The translations under genes and the position numbers were made by a program. Below the pieces are notes generated by a model. That model made no database searches. It saw only the letters and a program-made list of their open reading frames with translations, and was not told where the DNA came from. From assembly GCA_964539095.1 (NCBI GenBank), contig CAZIFL010000002.1, positions 124,001-188,000 of the forward strand: a stretch of DNA of 64,000 bases, in the 5' to 3' direction. This DNA is from DAIPKP01 sp964539095. GTDB lineage: Bacteria; Synergistota; Synergistia; Synergistales; Aminiphilaceae. Positions 1-7,928 of this stretch are shown here, piece by piece (the stretch's first letter is position 1; every line of letters begins with the position of its first letter).

Positions 1-169
1 CGAAATCTCTTCCGAGATGATCCGTTCCCAGAAGATGTTCTCTCGAAGACTCTTTGAGCCGTTCCATAAGATTTTGGGTAAAGGGGTCTCCTGAAATCCA
101 GAAAAGGAGCACAAGAAAGGCTCCGAGAGATGCCAGCAGCAGAAGAGCCCCTCGCCTTTCGCTATTCAT
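1..169 (-). CDS. ABC transporter permease (DppC/NikC-like), N-terminus only
   Basis: This is the first 56 residues of an inner-membrane permease; the rest lies beyond the left edge. The start ATG (167-169 on the complement) overlaps the stop of the next permease as ATGA, which indicates translational coupling. The fragment has a short basic N-terminus, one hydrophobic segment (about residues 7-25) and the sequence GTDHLGRDF, the hallmark found shortly after the first membrane segment of DppC/OppC/NikC permeases. It should pair with the neighbouring DppB/NikB-type permease. The substrate cannot be read from this fragment. Confidence 0.85.
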   Translation of the reverse strand, partial: MNSERRGALLLLASLGAFLVLLFWISGDPFTQNLMERLKESSREHLLGTDHLGRDF

Positions 170-1113
170 GGGCATCCTCTCTTCTCCTGAGAGGCAAAGT
201 GGTCTGCGAAATATTCCGCAAGGGAATTAACCGTTACGTAGATCCATCCCAGCAGTAGCCCCGCTCCCTGAACCAGAAGAATATCCCCTCCTCGGACAGC
301 GTCGAGAAGCAGATTCCCCAAGCCGGGCCAGGCGAAGAGAGTCTCAATTACCACCACCCCGTCCAGTAGTCCCGCCGTTTGGAGTCCAAGATAGGTGATC
401 ACCGGAGGTGCGGCGTTTCTGAGACCGTGGGGGAGGAAGAGAGATCTTCCTGCCAGCCCTTTGTGTCGGGCAAAAGCATAATGTGGGGATTGCCTCGCCT
501 GAAGAACTGCGGCAGCCGTAACCCGACAGGATCCTGCGGCAAGCCCCAGGGCCAGCGTAATGCCCGGGAGCAGCATGTGAATAGGGGAGGAAAATCCGGC
601 TACGGGAAGCATTCGCCACCGTATGGAGAGCAGAAGAATCAGCACTATTCCCGTCACGAAAGGGGGAAAGGAACAGAGTATTCCCGAAAGCCCGGCAGAG
701 CAGAGGTCCACTAGGCTTCCGGGATGGCATCCGTTGTATATTCCCAAGGGGAGGGCCAGTACAAGAGATAGCCCTAAGGCAAAGAGGGCCAGTAGAGCAG
801 TACGCCGAAAGGCGGTGGTGAGGAGAAGGGTCACCTTTTCTCCTCCCACCAGGGATCGACCCCAGTCGCCCCTCACAAGCGAACCGAGCCAGAGACGGTA
901 GCGATAGAAGGGGTGGTTCTGAAGGCCCTCGCTCATGCGGATATATTCCACAGCTTGGGGAGAGACATCCTCTCCGTACCGTGCCAGAGCTACATCAACG
1001 GCTCGGTCTCCCGGAGCGTACTCCACCGCGAGAAAGCAGAGAGTGCTCACTCCGAGAGCCACCATGAGCATTCGGAAAAGATAGGTGTGGCAGAAGCGTT
1101 TTATTCCGCCCAC
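166..1113 (-). CDS. ABC transporter permease (DppB/NikB-like)
   Basis: A 315-residue inner-membrane permease of the dipeptide/oligopeptide/nickel family, close to the usual length of 305-340. It has an N-terminal membrane segment, a periplasmic stretch of about 60 residues ending GDWGRSL, as in DppB/NikB, and then several membrane helices with the conserved cytoplasmic loop. The start is GTG (complement 1111-1113) behind AGGGAG. It overlaps the solute-binding protein gene by 13 bases, so the two are coupled. It forms the channel with the truncated permease downstream. Whether the importer takes peptides or nickel is open; larB and larC elsewhere in the window show the cell needs nickel. Confidence 0.85.
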   Translation of the reverse strand: MGGIKRFCHTYLFRMLMVALGVSTLCFLAVEYAPGDRAVDVALARYGEDVSPQAVEYIRMSEGLQNHPFYRYRLWLGSLVRGDWGRSLVGGEKVTLLLTTAFRRTALLALFALGLSLVLALPLGIYNGCHPGSLVDLCSAGLSGILCSFPPFVTGIVLILLLSIRWRMLPVAGFSSPIHMLLPGITLALGLAAGSCRVTAAAVLQARQSPHYAFARHKGLAGRSLFLPHGLRNAAPPVITYLGLQTAGLLDGVVVIETLFAWPGLGNLLLDAVRGGDILLVQGAGLLLGWIYVTVNSLAEYFADHFASQEKRGCP

Positions 1114-2681
1114 GTTACTCCCTCAGGGTAGGGGCGCATCTCCGAGGGGTCTAGCTGTATGCCCCGAACTTTTTTGCTCACCGCCACATGATTGTCATAC
1201 CATGCCACGGGGATAATCGGGAGTTCTTTTTGAAGAAGAGCGGTCATCTCTTTTTGTAACTCCCTCTGCCCCTGGGGGTCGAAGGTTGTCAGATAGCGTC
1301 CCACTGCGCTATCGAAGGATGAAGAACTCCAGTGCATGGCCCCCCATCCTCCTCGTCCCTTTTCGGGGCCGAAGTCGGTGATGACTGTTCCGATGGGATC
1401 CGCCACAAAACCGAAGTTCCGTGCCATAAAAGCGGTTTCGAGAGATCCATCCTTTTGGCATTCCGGAATCATTCCGGATTTTTCCACCCGCACGGTAACA
1501 AGAATGCCCTCTTCTCGAAGAGATTGCTGAAGCACCTCCGCAATAAGGGGAAGATCCGGTCGCGAGGCATAGGTGAGGATTTCAAAGGCCAGAGGTTTTC
1601 CCTCTTTCATGAGGATGCCCTTATCGTCGGGAAGCCACCCCTCCTCACGTAGCATGGCTCTTCCTCGGGAGGGATTGAACTCCAGGGGTTTCAGATCTTC
1701 GTTATGCCAGGAAGCCACCGAGGGAAAGAGCTGGCCTGCGGCGGCATCTGGATTTTTAAGCAGCGCTGTGGCGATAGCCTTGCGATCGATCAGGAGAGAG
1801 AGGGCGTGCCGGACCTTAGGGGTTGAGAAAAAAGGAAGTTCCGTGTTGAGTGCCAGAAGCCGGACTCTCGGAAGAGACTGACTGAAGAGGGAGATATCCG
1901 GATTTTGCCGGAGTCGGGCGGCGTTTTCCGAAGAGATATCCACCACGATATCCCCTTCTCCCGATTCGGCGAGAAGGGCTCGGGTCTCGGGATTCGGCAC
2001 CGCAAAATAGCGGGCTTTTTCGATGGAGGCTTTTTCTCCCCAATACTCTTTAAAAGCTTCAAAGTCCAGGATGCGTCCCTCCTGAAAGGAGACCATGCGG
2101 TAGAAGCCCGTGCCCACCACATCAAGGGCTTCCCCCTTATCATCGAAGGCTGTAGGAGCAGAGATGGCGGCAGAGTAGTGAAGCAGATATGCTGGAAGAG
2201 CGGAGAAGGGAGTTTCCGTGGTGGCTACGAGTTTTAAGCCTTCTCCGGAAAAGTCCCGCACCGGGGTTCCCTTGAAAAGACTTCCCCGAGAAAGGGTCCG
2301 ATTCAGAGATGCCGCCGCCGCTTCCCCCGTGAGAGTAGTACCGTCATGAAAGAGTACCCCCTCCCGAAGATGGAAGATCCAGGTGCACCCATCCTCGGAA
2401 ATCTCCCAGTCTGTAGCCAGCCGAGGTTCCACGCCTCCTTTGCGGTCTGAGGTGAAGAGCGTTTCGAGACATCCCATGCGGGTAAAGACGAACCCCGAAA
2501 CGGTGGGATCCATTCCCGAGGCCTCCCAGGCGGAGACTACCACCAAGGGACGAGCAGGGGCCGCTTCGGCAGCAAGAGGAGAGCAGAAACGGCATGCGGT
2601 GGCAATTTCGCCTGTAAGGGGAGCAGAGAAAAGGCAGATCATGAAAAGCAGCACGTACCAGAGAAAAGTTTTTTTCTTCAT
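1101..2681 (-). CDS. ABC transporter extracellular solute-binding protein, family 5 (OppA/NikA-like)
   Basis: A 526-residue secreted binding protein of SBP family 5. The start is the ATG at complement 2679-2681, with AAGGAGG about nine bases upstream; the frame stays open further upstream but without a better site. The N-terminus MKKKTFLWYVLLFMICLFS is a signal peptide, apparently cleaved after SPLAAEA. Family features include WTFHLREGVLFHDG near residue 105 and later ALNTELPFFSTPKVRHALS. It captures substrate for the two adjacent permeases; no ATPase gene is visible in the window. By eye the C-terminal half resembles NikA/metallophore-binding proteins as much as peptide binders, but this is only a hint. 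Confidence 0.85.
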   Translation of the reverse strand: MKKKTFLWYVLLFMICLFSAPLTGEIATACRFCSPLAAEAAPARPLVVVSAWEASGMDPTVSGFVFTRMGCLETLFTSDRKGGVEPRLATDWEISEDGCTWIFHLREGVLFHDGTTLTGEAAAASLNRTLSRGSLFKGTPVRDFSGEGLKLVATTETPFSALPAYLLHYSAAISAPTAFDDKGEALDVVGTGFYRMVSFQEGRILDFEAFKEYWGEKASIEKARYFAVPNPETRALLAESGEGDIVVDISSENAARLRQNPDISLFSQSLPRVRLLALNTELPFFSTPKVRHALSLLIDRKAIATALLKNPDAAAGQLFPSVASWHNEDLKPLEFNPSRGRAMLREEGWLPDDKGILMKEGKPLAFEILTYASRPDLPLIAEVLQQSLREEGILVTVRVEKSGMIPECQKDGSLETAFMARNFGFVADPIGTVITDFGPEKGRGGWGAMHWSSSSFDSAVGRYLTTFDPQGQRELQKEMTALLQKELPIIPVAWYDNHVAVSKKVRGIQLDPSEMRPYPEGVTWAE

Positions 2682-2757
2682 TAAAGGTGTTGCCTCCTTG
2701 GCAATTTTTTGGGGTTTCATGAGTATGTTTTGTGAAGAGAGCGACGCTCTCAGGAGA

Positions 2758-3456
2758 TCATCCCTCCTTTTTCTTCCCCGAAAGCACAAAGAACTCGTTC
2801 TGATCTTTGTAGGGATTTTCCCGGAAAAGCTGATGGTGATGTCGGAGAGAGGTGAATCCTGCCTCCTCAAGCAGAGCCTCCCCCTGGGAAACTTCAATTC
2901 CCGTAAAATAGGGGAGTTCGCTTCTAATTTCTTTATAGGTGGCAAGAAACTTTTTCGTCACCGGTTCGTTCCGAGTCAGATAGAGGCGAGGTTCCCAGAG
3001 GCCGTCTGCCAGTATCATAAACCCTCCCGGTTTGAGAAGTTTTTTCCACTCCCGGAGTGCTTTTTCCGGGGCTGGCAGAGTCCAGAGAAGATTCCGGCAG
3101 GTTATCCCGTCGAAAAGCTCTTCTCCCGAGAATGGGGGTGCTAGGGCATCTCCTTCGATAAATTTCAGGGCAAGCCCTTTTTTCTGAGCCTCCTTTCGTG
3201 CTACTTCAAGCATTCCTGGGGAGAGATCTATTCCTGTAACGTCATGTCCCGCTTCGGCGAAACCCAGAGCGAGAAATCCTGTTCCCGTGCCTATGTCCAG
3301 AAGGCGAAGAGGTGCCTCTCCTTTGAAGGGGGCGAGAAAGATTTCGTGCCACTGGGGATGGCGAGAGCAGGCGGTATGGTAGACCTGGGACCTCCAGCTC
3401 CAGTAATCTGCGATGATGCTGTTCATCCTCTCCCGAGGGGGAGCAGTCCTTTCCAT
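2758..3456 (-). CDS. Class I SAM-dependent methyltransferase next to the ABC importer
   Basis: A 232-residue methyltransferase with motif I LDIGTGTG (about residues 53-60), the acidic ribose-binding residue in GIDLSPGM, and the later FDGITCRNLLW and KPGGF motifs. The length is normal for the UbiE/COG2226-like group. ATG (complement 3454-3456) follows AGAGAGG by eight bases. It is the first gene of the minus-strand operon and lies 76 bases upstream of the solute-binding protein gene. That pairing suggests it modifies a small molecule or chelator handled by the transporter, which is inference. The methylated substrate cannot be named. Confidence 0.8.
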   Translation of the reverse strand: MERTAPPRERMNSIIADYWSWRSQVYHTACSRHPQWHEIFLAPFKGEAPLRLLDIGTGTGFLALGFAEAGHDVTGIDLSPGMLEVARKEAQKKGLALKFIEGDALAPPFSGEELFDGITCRNLLWTLPAPEKALREWKKLLKPGGFMILADGLWEPRLYLTRNEPVTKKFLATYKEIRSELPYFTGIEVSQGEALLEEAGFTSLRHHHQLFRENPYKDQNEFFVLSGKKKEG

Positions 3457-3494
3457 GAGTAAGCCTCTCTTTCAAAAAATGTGGTAGGGTATAT

Positions 3495-3523
3495 GATAAC
3501 ACATTTTTGCTATTCGTGTTATC
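3495..3523. promoter_or_regulatory. Palindromic operator-like site upstream of the ABC importer operon
   Basis: The sequence GATAACAC at 3495-3502 is repeated as its exact complement GTGTTATC at 3516-3523, with 13 bases between. It lies 39 bases upstream of the methyltransferase start, where the operon promoter should be. The geometry (8-bp arms, centres 21 bases apart, two helical turns) fits a dimeric repressor. It resembles, but in opposite half-site orientation, the GTGTTAC/GTAACAC boxes proposed for NikR in some anaerobes, so no regulator is assigned. Confidence 0.45.
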
Positions 3524-3572
3524 TGGGTTTTTTATCTGAAGACTCACCGTCTTTTCTGAAGGAAACGAGAAC

Positions 3573-3601
3573 TTGACTGGGCGAAAAATAAAGAGAAATA
3601 T
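3573..3601 (+). promoter_or_regulatory. Possible promoter of the diguanylate cyclase gene
   Basis: TTGACT at 3573-3578 is followed after 17 bases by the AT-rich AAATAT at 3596-3601. This is a fair sigma-70 match about 95 bases upstream of the coding start. The -10 element is weak, so the exact position is uncertain. Confidence 0.3.
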
Positions 3602-3696
3602 CTATAGGTAACGCCAAAAAAGTTGTACAATAACAGTGTCAGCAGCCTGGAACGCTTTCATATAAAATCCGCTTCTCCGTTTGGGAGGATGTTCGC

Positions 3697-5529
3697 GTGT
3701 TCATGAAAAATTTTTTCCCAAGCATAACCCTTCGTTGCCTTTTGGTGGGGATTTTTCTTTCCATCGCCCTCTTTGTGGCAGGCTGTGTGGGGTACATTGC
3801 CCACCTGCATGGGGAGCGCACAGTACGGGAGATGGCCCAGCTTCTCCAGAGGGAGATCGGGAGTCGCATTGTCGAGCATGTGGCTTCCTTTTTGGGGGTG
3901 CCGCATCAGATTAGCCAGATGAACTTTCGAGAGTTTGCCCAGGGGCATCTTCGGGGGGAGGATGTGGTTCTGTTAGAGCGGCATTTTGCAGAACAAATCC
4001 AGACCTTTCCCTCGATTTCCAGCATCTATCTGGGAAATCTCCAGGGAGGGCTGGTGAACAGCGGCCGGGAGGCGGGGTCTGACGTGCGGTATGTCATCCT
4101 TACCGAGGATAACCGGGCGGGAACCTTCCAGAAGTTTGCCCTGGACTCTCGGGGAAATCATGCGGAACTTCTCGCCTCGGTAGAAAATTTCGATGCCCGC
4201 ACCCGGGAGTGGTATCGCAACGCCCTGGATGCTGAAGGGGCGGTTTGGAACAATCCCTACGTCCTCTTTACGGGGCAGGATATGGCGATTGCCCTGAGCC
4301 GGAGGGTTTTCGATGAAGAGGGCTCCCTGATCGGGGTGCTTTCGGTGGATGTCTTCTTCTCTCATATTGCAAAATTCCTCCAAAGTCTTTCCATCGCCTC
4401 CCGGGGAAGAGCTTTTCTTATGGATTCTCAAGGGTATCTCCTCGCCTCTTCGGTGCCGGAAGATCTTCCCTTCGTAGCGGCGGAATCCTCCTTCCGGTGT
4501 TTGAAAGTCGGAGAGAGCCGGGATCCCTATATCGCTCTGGCGGGGGCCTTCCTCCGAGGGGGAACTCTGGGAAAAATTCCCTTTTACGGGGTCTCCTATA
4601 AAAACGGAGAGCCCTATTTCCTGAGTCTTCTCCCCTTGGGAGATACCTCCGGTCTTGATTGGCTGGTGGGAATTATCATCCCGGAGAAAGATTTCATGTC
4701 GAGCCTGGATGAGGGAAACCGCTGGACTTTCCAGTTTGTCCTGCTCATCCTCTTTCTGGCAGGTCTTTTCGGCGTTGTGGCGGCCCGAAAGATTAGCGTT
4801 CCTATTCTCCGGCTCAACCGGGCTGCGGGGGTTCTTGCCCGGGGAGAGACTCCGGAAGAGCCGCTTTACCACCGCAGTGCCATCCTTGAGGTGCGCCAGC
4901 TTACTCACTCCTTCCACCACATGTCCATCCGGCTGCGCCGCACCATCTGGGGGCTGCAGGCGGAGGTGGAGCAGCGGCGGAAGGTGGAGGCGGTGCTGCG
5001 GCAGAGCGAGGAGATGTTTCGCCTTCAGGCTACTCGGGACTATCTTACGGGGCTTCCTAACCGACAGGCCTTCATGCAGGGGCTTGAGAGAGAGCTGAAG
5101 AAGGTGCAGCGGGGAGAAGCTAGGGCGGCTCTTCTCATGATTGATCTGGACCACTTCAAAAAGGTGAACGACCAGTACGGCCATGCAGCGGGAGATCAGG
5201 TGCTTCGGGATTTTGCCGTACTGCTTCTTGAACTGCTTTTACAGGAGGACCTGGATGTGGCAGATCTCCCGGGGCGTCTGGGGGGAGAGGAGTTCGGAGT
5301 GCTCCTTCCCGGAAGAGGTCTCGCCGGTGCCCGTGAATGTGCCGAGCACATCTGCCACAAGGTGCGGCAGATGCGGGTACAAGCCCCCTCGGGGCAGATT
5401 ATTACGGTGACTGTGAGCGTAGGCGTTACAGAACTGCTCCCAGAAGATCCCGATGCGGATGTTCCTCTCAACCGGGCAGATGAGGCCCTCTATCGGGCCA
5501 AGCAGATGGGGCGGGATCGGGTAGAGTAG
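3697..5529 (+). CDS. Membrane-bound diguanylate cyclase with Cache sensor and HAMP
   Basis: A 610-residue protein predicted to make cyclic di-GMP. Order: membrane segment (about 10-30), large periplasmic Cache-type sensor (about 40-330, with the typical TREWYRNAL and VLSVDV strings), second membrane segment (about 345-365), HAMP (about 366-420), a short coiled linker, and GGDEF (about 450-605). The active-site motif is intact as GGEEF, and FKKVNDQYGHAAGD is also conserved. The RxxD inhibitory site five residues before it is replaced by DVAD, so product inhibition at the classical I-site is unlikely. GTG at 3697 sits eight bases after GGGAGG; ATG 3703 is the alternative. It converges on an HD-GYP gene. 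Confidence 0.9.
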   Translation: MFMKNFFPSITLRCLLVGIFLSIALFVAGCVGYIAHLHGERTVREMAQLLQREIGSRIVEHVASFLGVPHQISQMNFREFAQGHLRGEDVVLLERHFAEQIQTFPSISSIYLGNLQGGLVNSGREAGSDVRYVILTEDNRAGTFQKFALDSRGNHAELLASVENFDARTREWYRNALDAEGAVWNNPYVLFTGQDMAIALSRRVFDEEGSLIGVLSVDVFFSHIAKFLQSLSIASRGRAFLMDSQGYLLASSVPEDLPFVAAESSFRCLKVGESRDPYIALAGAFLRGGTLGKIPFYGVSYKNGEPYFLSLLPLGDTSGLDWLVGIIIPEKDFMSSLDEGNRWTFQFVLLILFLAGLFGVVAARKISVPILRLNRAAGVLARGETPEEPLYHRSAILEVRQLTHSFHHMSIRLRRTIWGLQAEVEQRRKVEAVLRQSEEMFRLQATRDYLTGLPNRQAFMQGLERELKKVQRGEARAALLMIDLDHFKKVNDQYGHAAGDQVLRDFAVLLLELLLQEDLDVADLPGRLGGEEFGVLLPGRGLAGARECAEHICHKVRQMRVQAPSGQIITVTVSVGVTELLPEDPDADVPLNRADEALYRAKQMGRDRVE

Positions 5530-5551
5530 GGCCTTTTCAAAATTTCGGGAT

Positions 5552-5615
5552 AAAAACAGAGGATCCCCCTTTCGGAACGTGAAGACGTCTCCTAGAAGGG
5601 GGATCCCCTGTTTTT
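5552..5615. terminator. Bidirectional intrinsic terminator
   Basis: The arms 5552-5571 and 5596-5615 are complementary over 20 positions with one mismatch. Each ends in a run of five A or T, so a U-tract forms on either strand. It separates the convergent diguanylate cyclase and HD-GYP genes. Confidence 0.85.
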
Positions 5616-5633
5616 ACCTTCTTCGCAGAAACC

Positions 5634-6662
5634 TTAGATGTATAGCTTTTTGATCTCCTCCCGGAGGGAGAGAAAAAGATCCGCCAGAGTAGGGTCGAAA
5701 TGGGCTCCCCGGCCCCGGGCAATCTCCTCAAAGGCCTCTGCAGGGGTCCAGGCTCTCTTGTAAGGGCGTTCTTGAAGCAGAGCGTCGAAGACATCGCAGA
5801 GGGCGGCGATGCGGCCGGAGAGGGGGATGTCCTCTCCTGAAAGGCCTGCGGGGTATCCCGTGCCGTTCCATTTCTCGTGGTGGGTCAGGGCAATCTCGCG
5901 TGCTTTCTGAAAGAGGGGCGAGTCGAGTCCCTTGAGAAGATCCCCTCCTATGACGGGGTGGCGTTTCATCACCTCGAACTCTTCCGGGGTCAGTTTTCCC
6001 GGTTTCAGGAGGATGCTGTCGGGGATGCCTATTTTACCTACGTCGTGAAGAACGCTCCCCGAGGCGATCTCTTGGGCAGTCTCTTCCTTCATGTCAAGGG
6101 CCATGCAGAGCAGATAGGAGACCCCGCGTATCCGGTGGAGATGCGCCCCCGTGTAGGAGTCCCGATACTCCGCAGCCATGGCGAGGCGCCGCAGAAGCTC
6201 CATCTGGGTCTCCTGAAGCTCCCTGGTTCGCCTGTCTACCTGGCTTTTCAGATCATCCCGAAGTTTTTTAAGTTCCAGATGGGCCCCGGTGCGTGCCCGA
6301 AGGATCTCAGGGTTGAAGGGTTTTGTGACAAAATCCACCGCTCCTGAAGAGAAGGCTTCGGTCTCGGCCCGTTCGTCCTCCATGCCGGTGATAAAGATGA
6401 CCGGAATGCTCCCGGTCTGGGGGAGGGCTTTCAGCTTTCGGCAAGCCTCGTATCCATTCATCCGAGGCATCCCTACATCAAGCAGGATGATATCCGGAAG
6501 TTTTTCCACAGCCAGGGCAAGGGCGGAGACACCGTCGGGACAGGTAAGAACCTCCCCCATCTCCCGAAGATGCCAGGAGAGAAGACGAAGGCTCACAGGA
6601 TCATCGTCTGCAATGAGAATGAGTGTGTCTTTGAGGAAATCCGGAGATATCGCCTGCTGCAT
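5634..6662 (-). CDS. Response regulator with HD-GYP phosphodiesterase output
   Basis: A 342-residue cytoplasmic regulator predicted to degrade cyclic di-GMP when phosphorylated. The receiver domain (about 12-130) carries the acidic pocket ADDDP, the phosphoacceptor Asp in ILLDVGMP and the KPF lysine. A short coiled linker leads to the HD-GYP domain (about 160-335), with HDVGKIGIPD and HHEKWNGTGYP intact. ATG (complement 6660-6662) follows GGGAGG by eight bases. No cognate kinase is adjacent. It converges on the GGDEF gene, placing synthesis and breakdown of the same messenger side by side. Confidence 0.92.
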   Translation of the reverse strand: MQQAISPDFLKDTLILIADDDPVSLRLLSWHLREMGEVLTCPDGVSALALAVEKLPDIILLDVGMPRMNGYEACRKLKALPQTGSIPVIFITGMEDERAETEAFSSGAVDFVTKPFNPEILRARTGAHLELKKLRDDLKSQVDRRTRELQETQMELLRRLAMAAEYRDSYTGAHLHRIRGVSYLLCMALDMKEETAQEIASGSVLHDVGKIGIPDSILLKPGKLTPEEFEVMKRHPVIGGDLLKGLDSPLFQKAREIALTHHEKWNGTGYPAGLSGEDIPLSGRIAALCDVFDALLQERPYKRAWTPAEAFEEIARGRGAHFDPTLADLFLSLREEIKKLYI

Positions 6663-6700
6663 GGAAAAACCTCCCTTCCTGGAAATACGTAGAGATGAGA

Positions 6701-7903
6701 TCAGATCGTACGCAGGGCCTCCTCGAAATCCTGGATAATGTCTTTTACATCCTCAATGCCTGCGGAGATGCGTACCAGGCCGTCTGTGATCCCCCGGGCC
6801 TGACGCTCCTCCGGAGAGAGGCTTCGGTGGGAGGTTCTGGCGGGGGGGCTGATGGTGGTGGAGAGGCAGGCAAGGCTCGGGACGAACTGCACAAGCTGGA
6901 GTTCTTTGATCAGCCTGTTCACCTCCGGAAGGCCCCCCCGAATCTCCACGCTTAGCATGCCTCCGCAGTCCTTGCCGAACTGTGCCCGGGCAAGATCGTG
7001 CTGGGGGTGCGAGAGGAGCCCAGGATAGTGAACCTTGAGGATTTTTTCGTTCTTCTCCAGAGCCTCTGCCAGGGCCAGGGCGTTTTTCGAGTGCTGTCGC
7101 ATGCGCAACGCCAGAGTGCGGGCTCCCCGAAGGGTTAGCCACGCGTCAAAGGGGCTCATGCAGGCTCCTCGAAGGGTTTTTCCCCGGCGGACAAGCTCCA
7201 TGATCTCCCGGGAGCCTGCAGCGATGCCCCCGGTAACATCGCTGTGTCCGTTGATGTACTTGGTACTGCTATGAAGCACCAGATCGGCTCCGTGTTCCCC
7301 GGGGTGGCAGAGGAGGGGGGAGGCGAAGGTGTTATCTACCGCCAGAATGGCCCCCTTCTCTTGAGCCAGGGCGCCGAGTTCCGAAAGAGGGGCCACCTCC
7401 ATGAGGGGGTTGGTGATGGTCTCGGTGTAGATCAGGGAGGTGTTGAACCGGCAGGCCTGGCGTACCGCCTCAAGATCGGTGGTGTCCGCAAAGGAGACTT
7501 CTACCCCGTTCCGAAGAAGCTCTTCCTTGAAAAAGGTGAAGGTTCCTCCGTAGAGGACATTCTCCGCCACCACATGATCCCCGGGCTTGAGAAGCGAGAG
7601 AAGTGATGTGGTGATGGCCCCCATTCCTGAGGCGAAGGCCACTGCATCGTCACACCCCTCCAGAAGGGCTACAAGCTCTTCCAATTGCCGCACCGAAGGA
7701 TTATCCATCCGGGAGTAGACGTACCCCTCGTGATGATCCCACGCCCGATCCAGCTCTTCGAAGGATTCGAATTTGAAGACCGTGGTGGCAAAGAGAGGAG
7801 GCACTTTCGATTTTGCAATTCCCTCTTCCACCTGAGATGCTCCGTGTACCGTCAGAGTACGGGGGGAGAGGCGCTTTTTGTCTTTTTTGTCTGCTTTGCT
7901 CAT
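6701..7903 (-). CDS. Cys/Met-metabolism PLP enzyme (cystathionine gamma-synthase/gamma-lyase family)
   Basis: A 400-residue PLP enzyme of trans-sulfuration type, the usual length. The PLP lysine is K215 in HSSTKYINGH and D190 in AVDNTF binds the pyridine nitrogen; YSRMDNPS is also conserved. At the position of the reactive Cys of methionine gamma-lyases (YGCTF) it has Gly (LYGGTF), which argues against a classical methionine gamma-lyase and for cystathionine synthase/lyase or O-acetylhomoserine chemistry. ATG is preceded by AAGGAG at nine bases. It follows the M18 peptidase by 25 bases, so peptide breakdown and sulfur amino-acid catabolism appear co-transcribed. Confidence 0.88.
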   Translation of the reverse strand: MSKADKKDKKRLSPRTLTVHGASQVEEGIAKSKVPPLFATTVFKFESFEELDRAWDHHEGYVYSRMDNPSVRQLEELVALLEGCDDAVAFASGMGAITTSLLSLLKPGDHVVAENVLYGGTFTFFKEELLRNGVEVSFADTTDLEAVRQACRFNTSLIYTETITNPLMEVAPLSELGALAQEKGAILAVDNTFASPLLCHPGEHGADLVLHSSTKYINGHSDVTGGIAAGSREIMELVRRGKTLRGACMSPFDAWLTLRGARTLALRMRQHSKNALALAEALEKNEKILKVHYPGLLSHPQHDLARAQFGKDCGGMLSVEIRGGLPEVNRLIKELQLVQFVPSLACLSTTISPPARTSHRSLSPEERQARGITDGLVRISAGIEDVKDIIQDFEEALRTI

Positions 7904-7928
7904 GGGGGTCTGCTCCTTTATCCTTGGG

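Noticed and set aside
3495..3523. Palindrome taken as a definite NikR box
   Set aside because: The half-site orientation is reversed relative to the GTGTTAC/GTAACAC pattern I know for NikR, and no nikR gene is visible.
6701..7903. Assignment as methionine gamma-lyase
   Set aside because: The reactive Cys of that group is Gly here (LYGGTF), so only the wider family is called.
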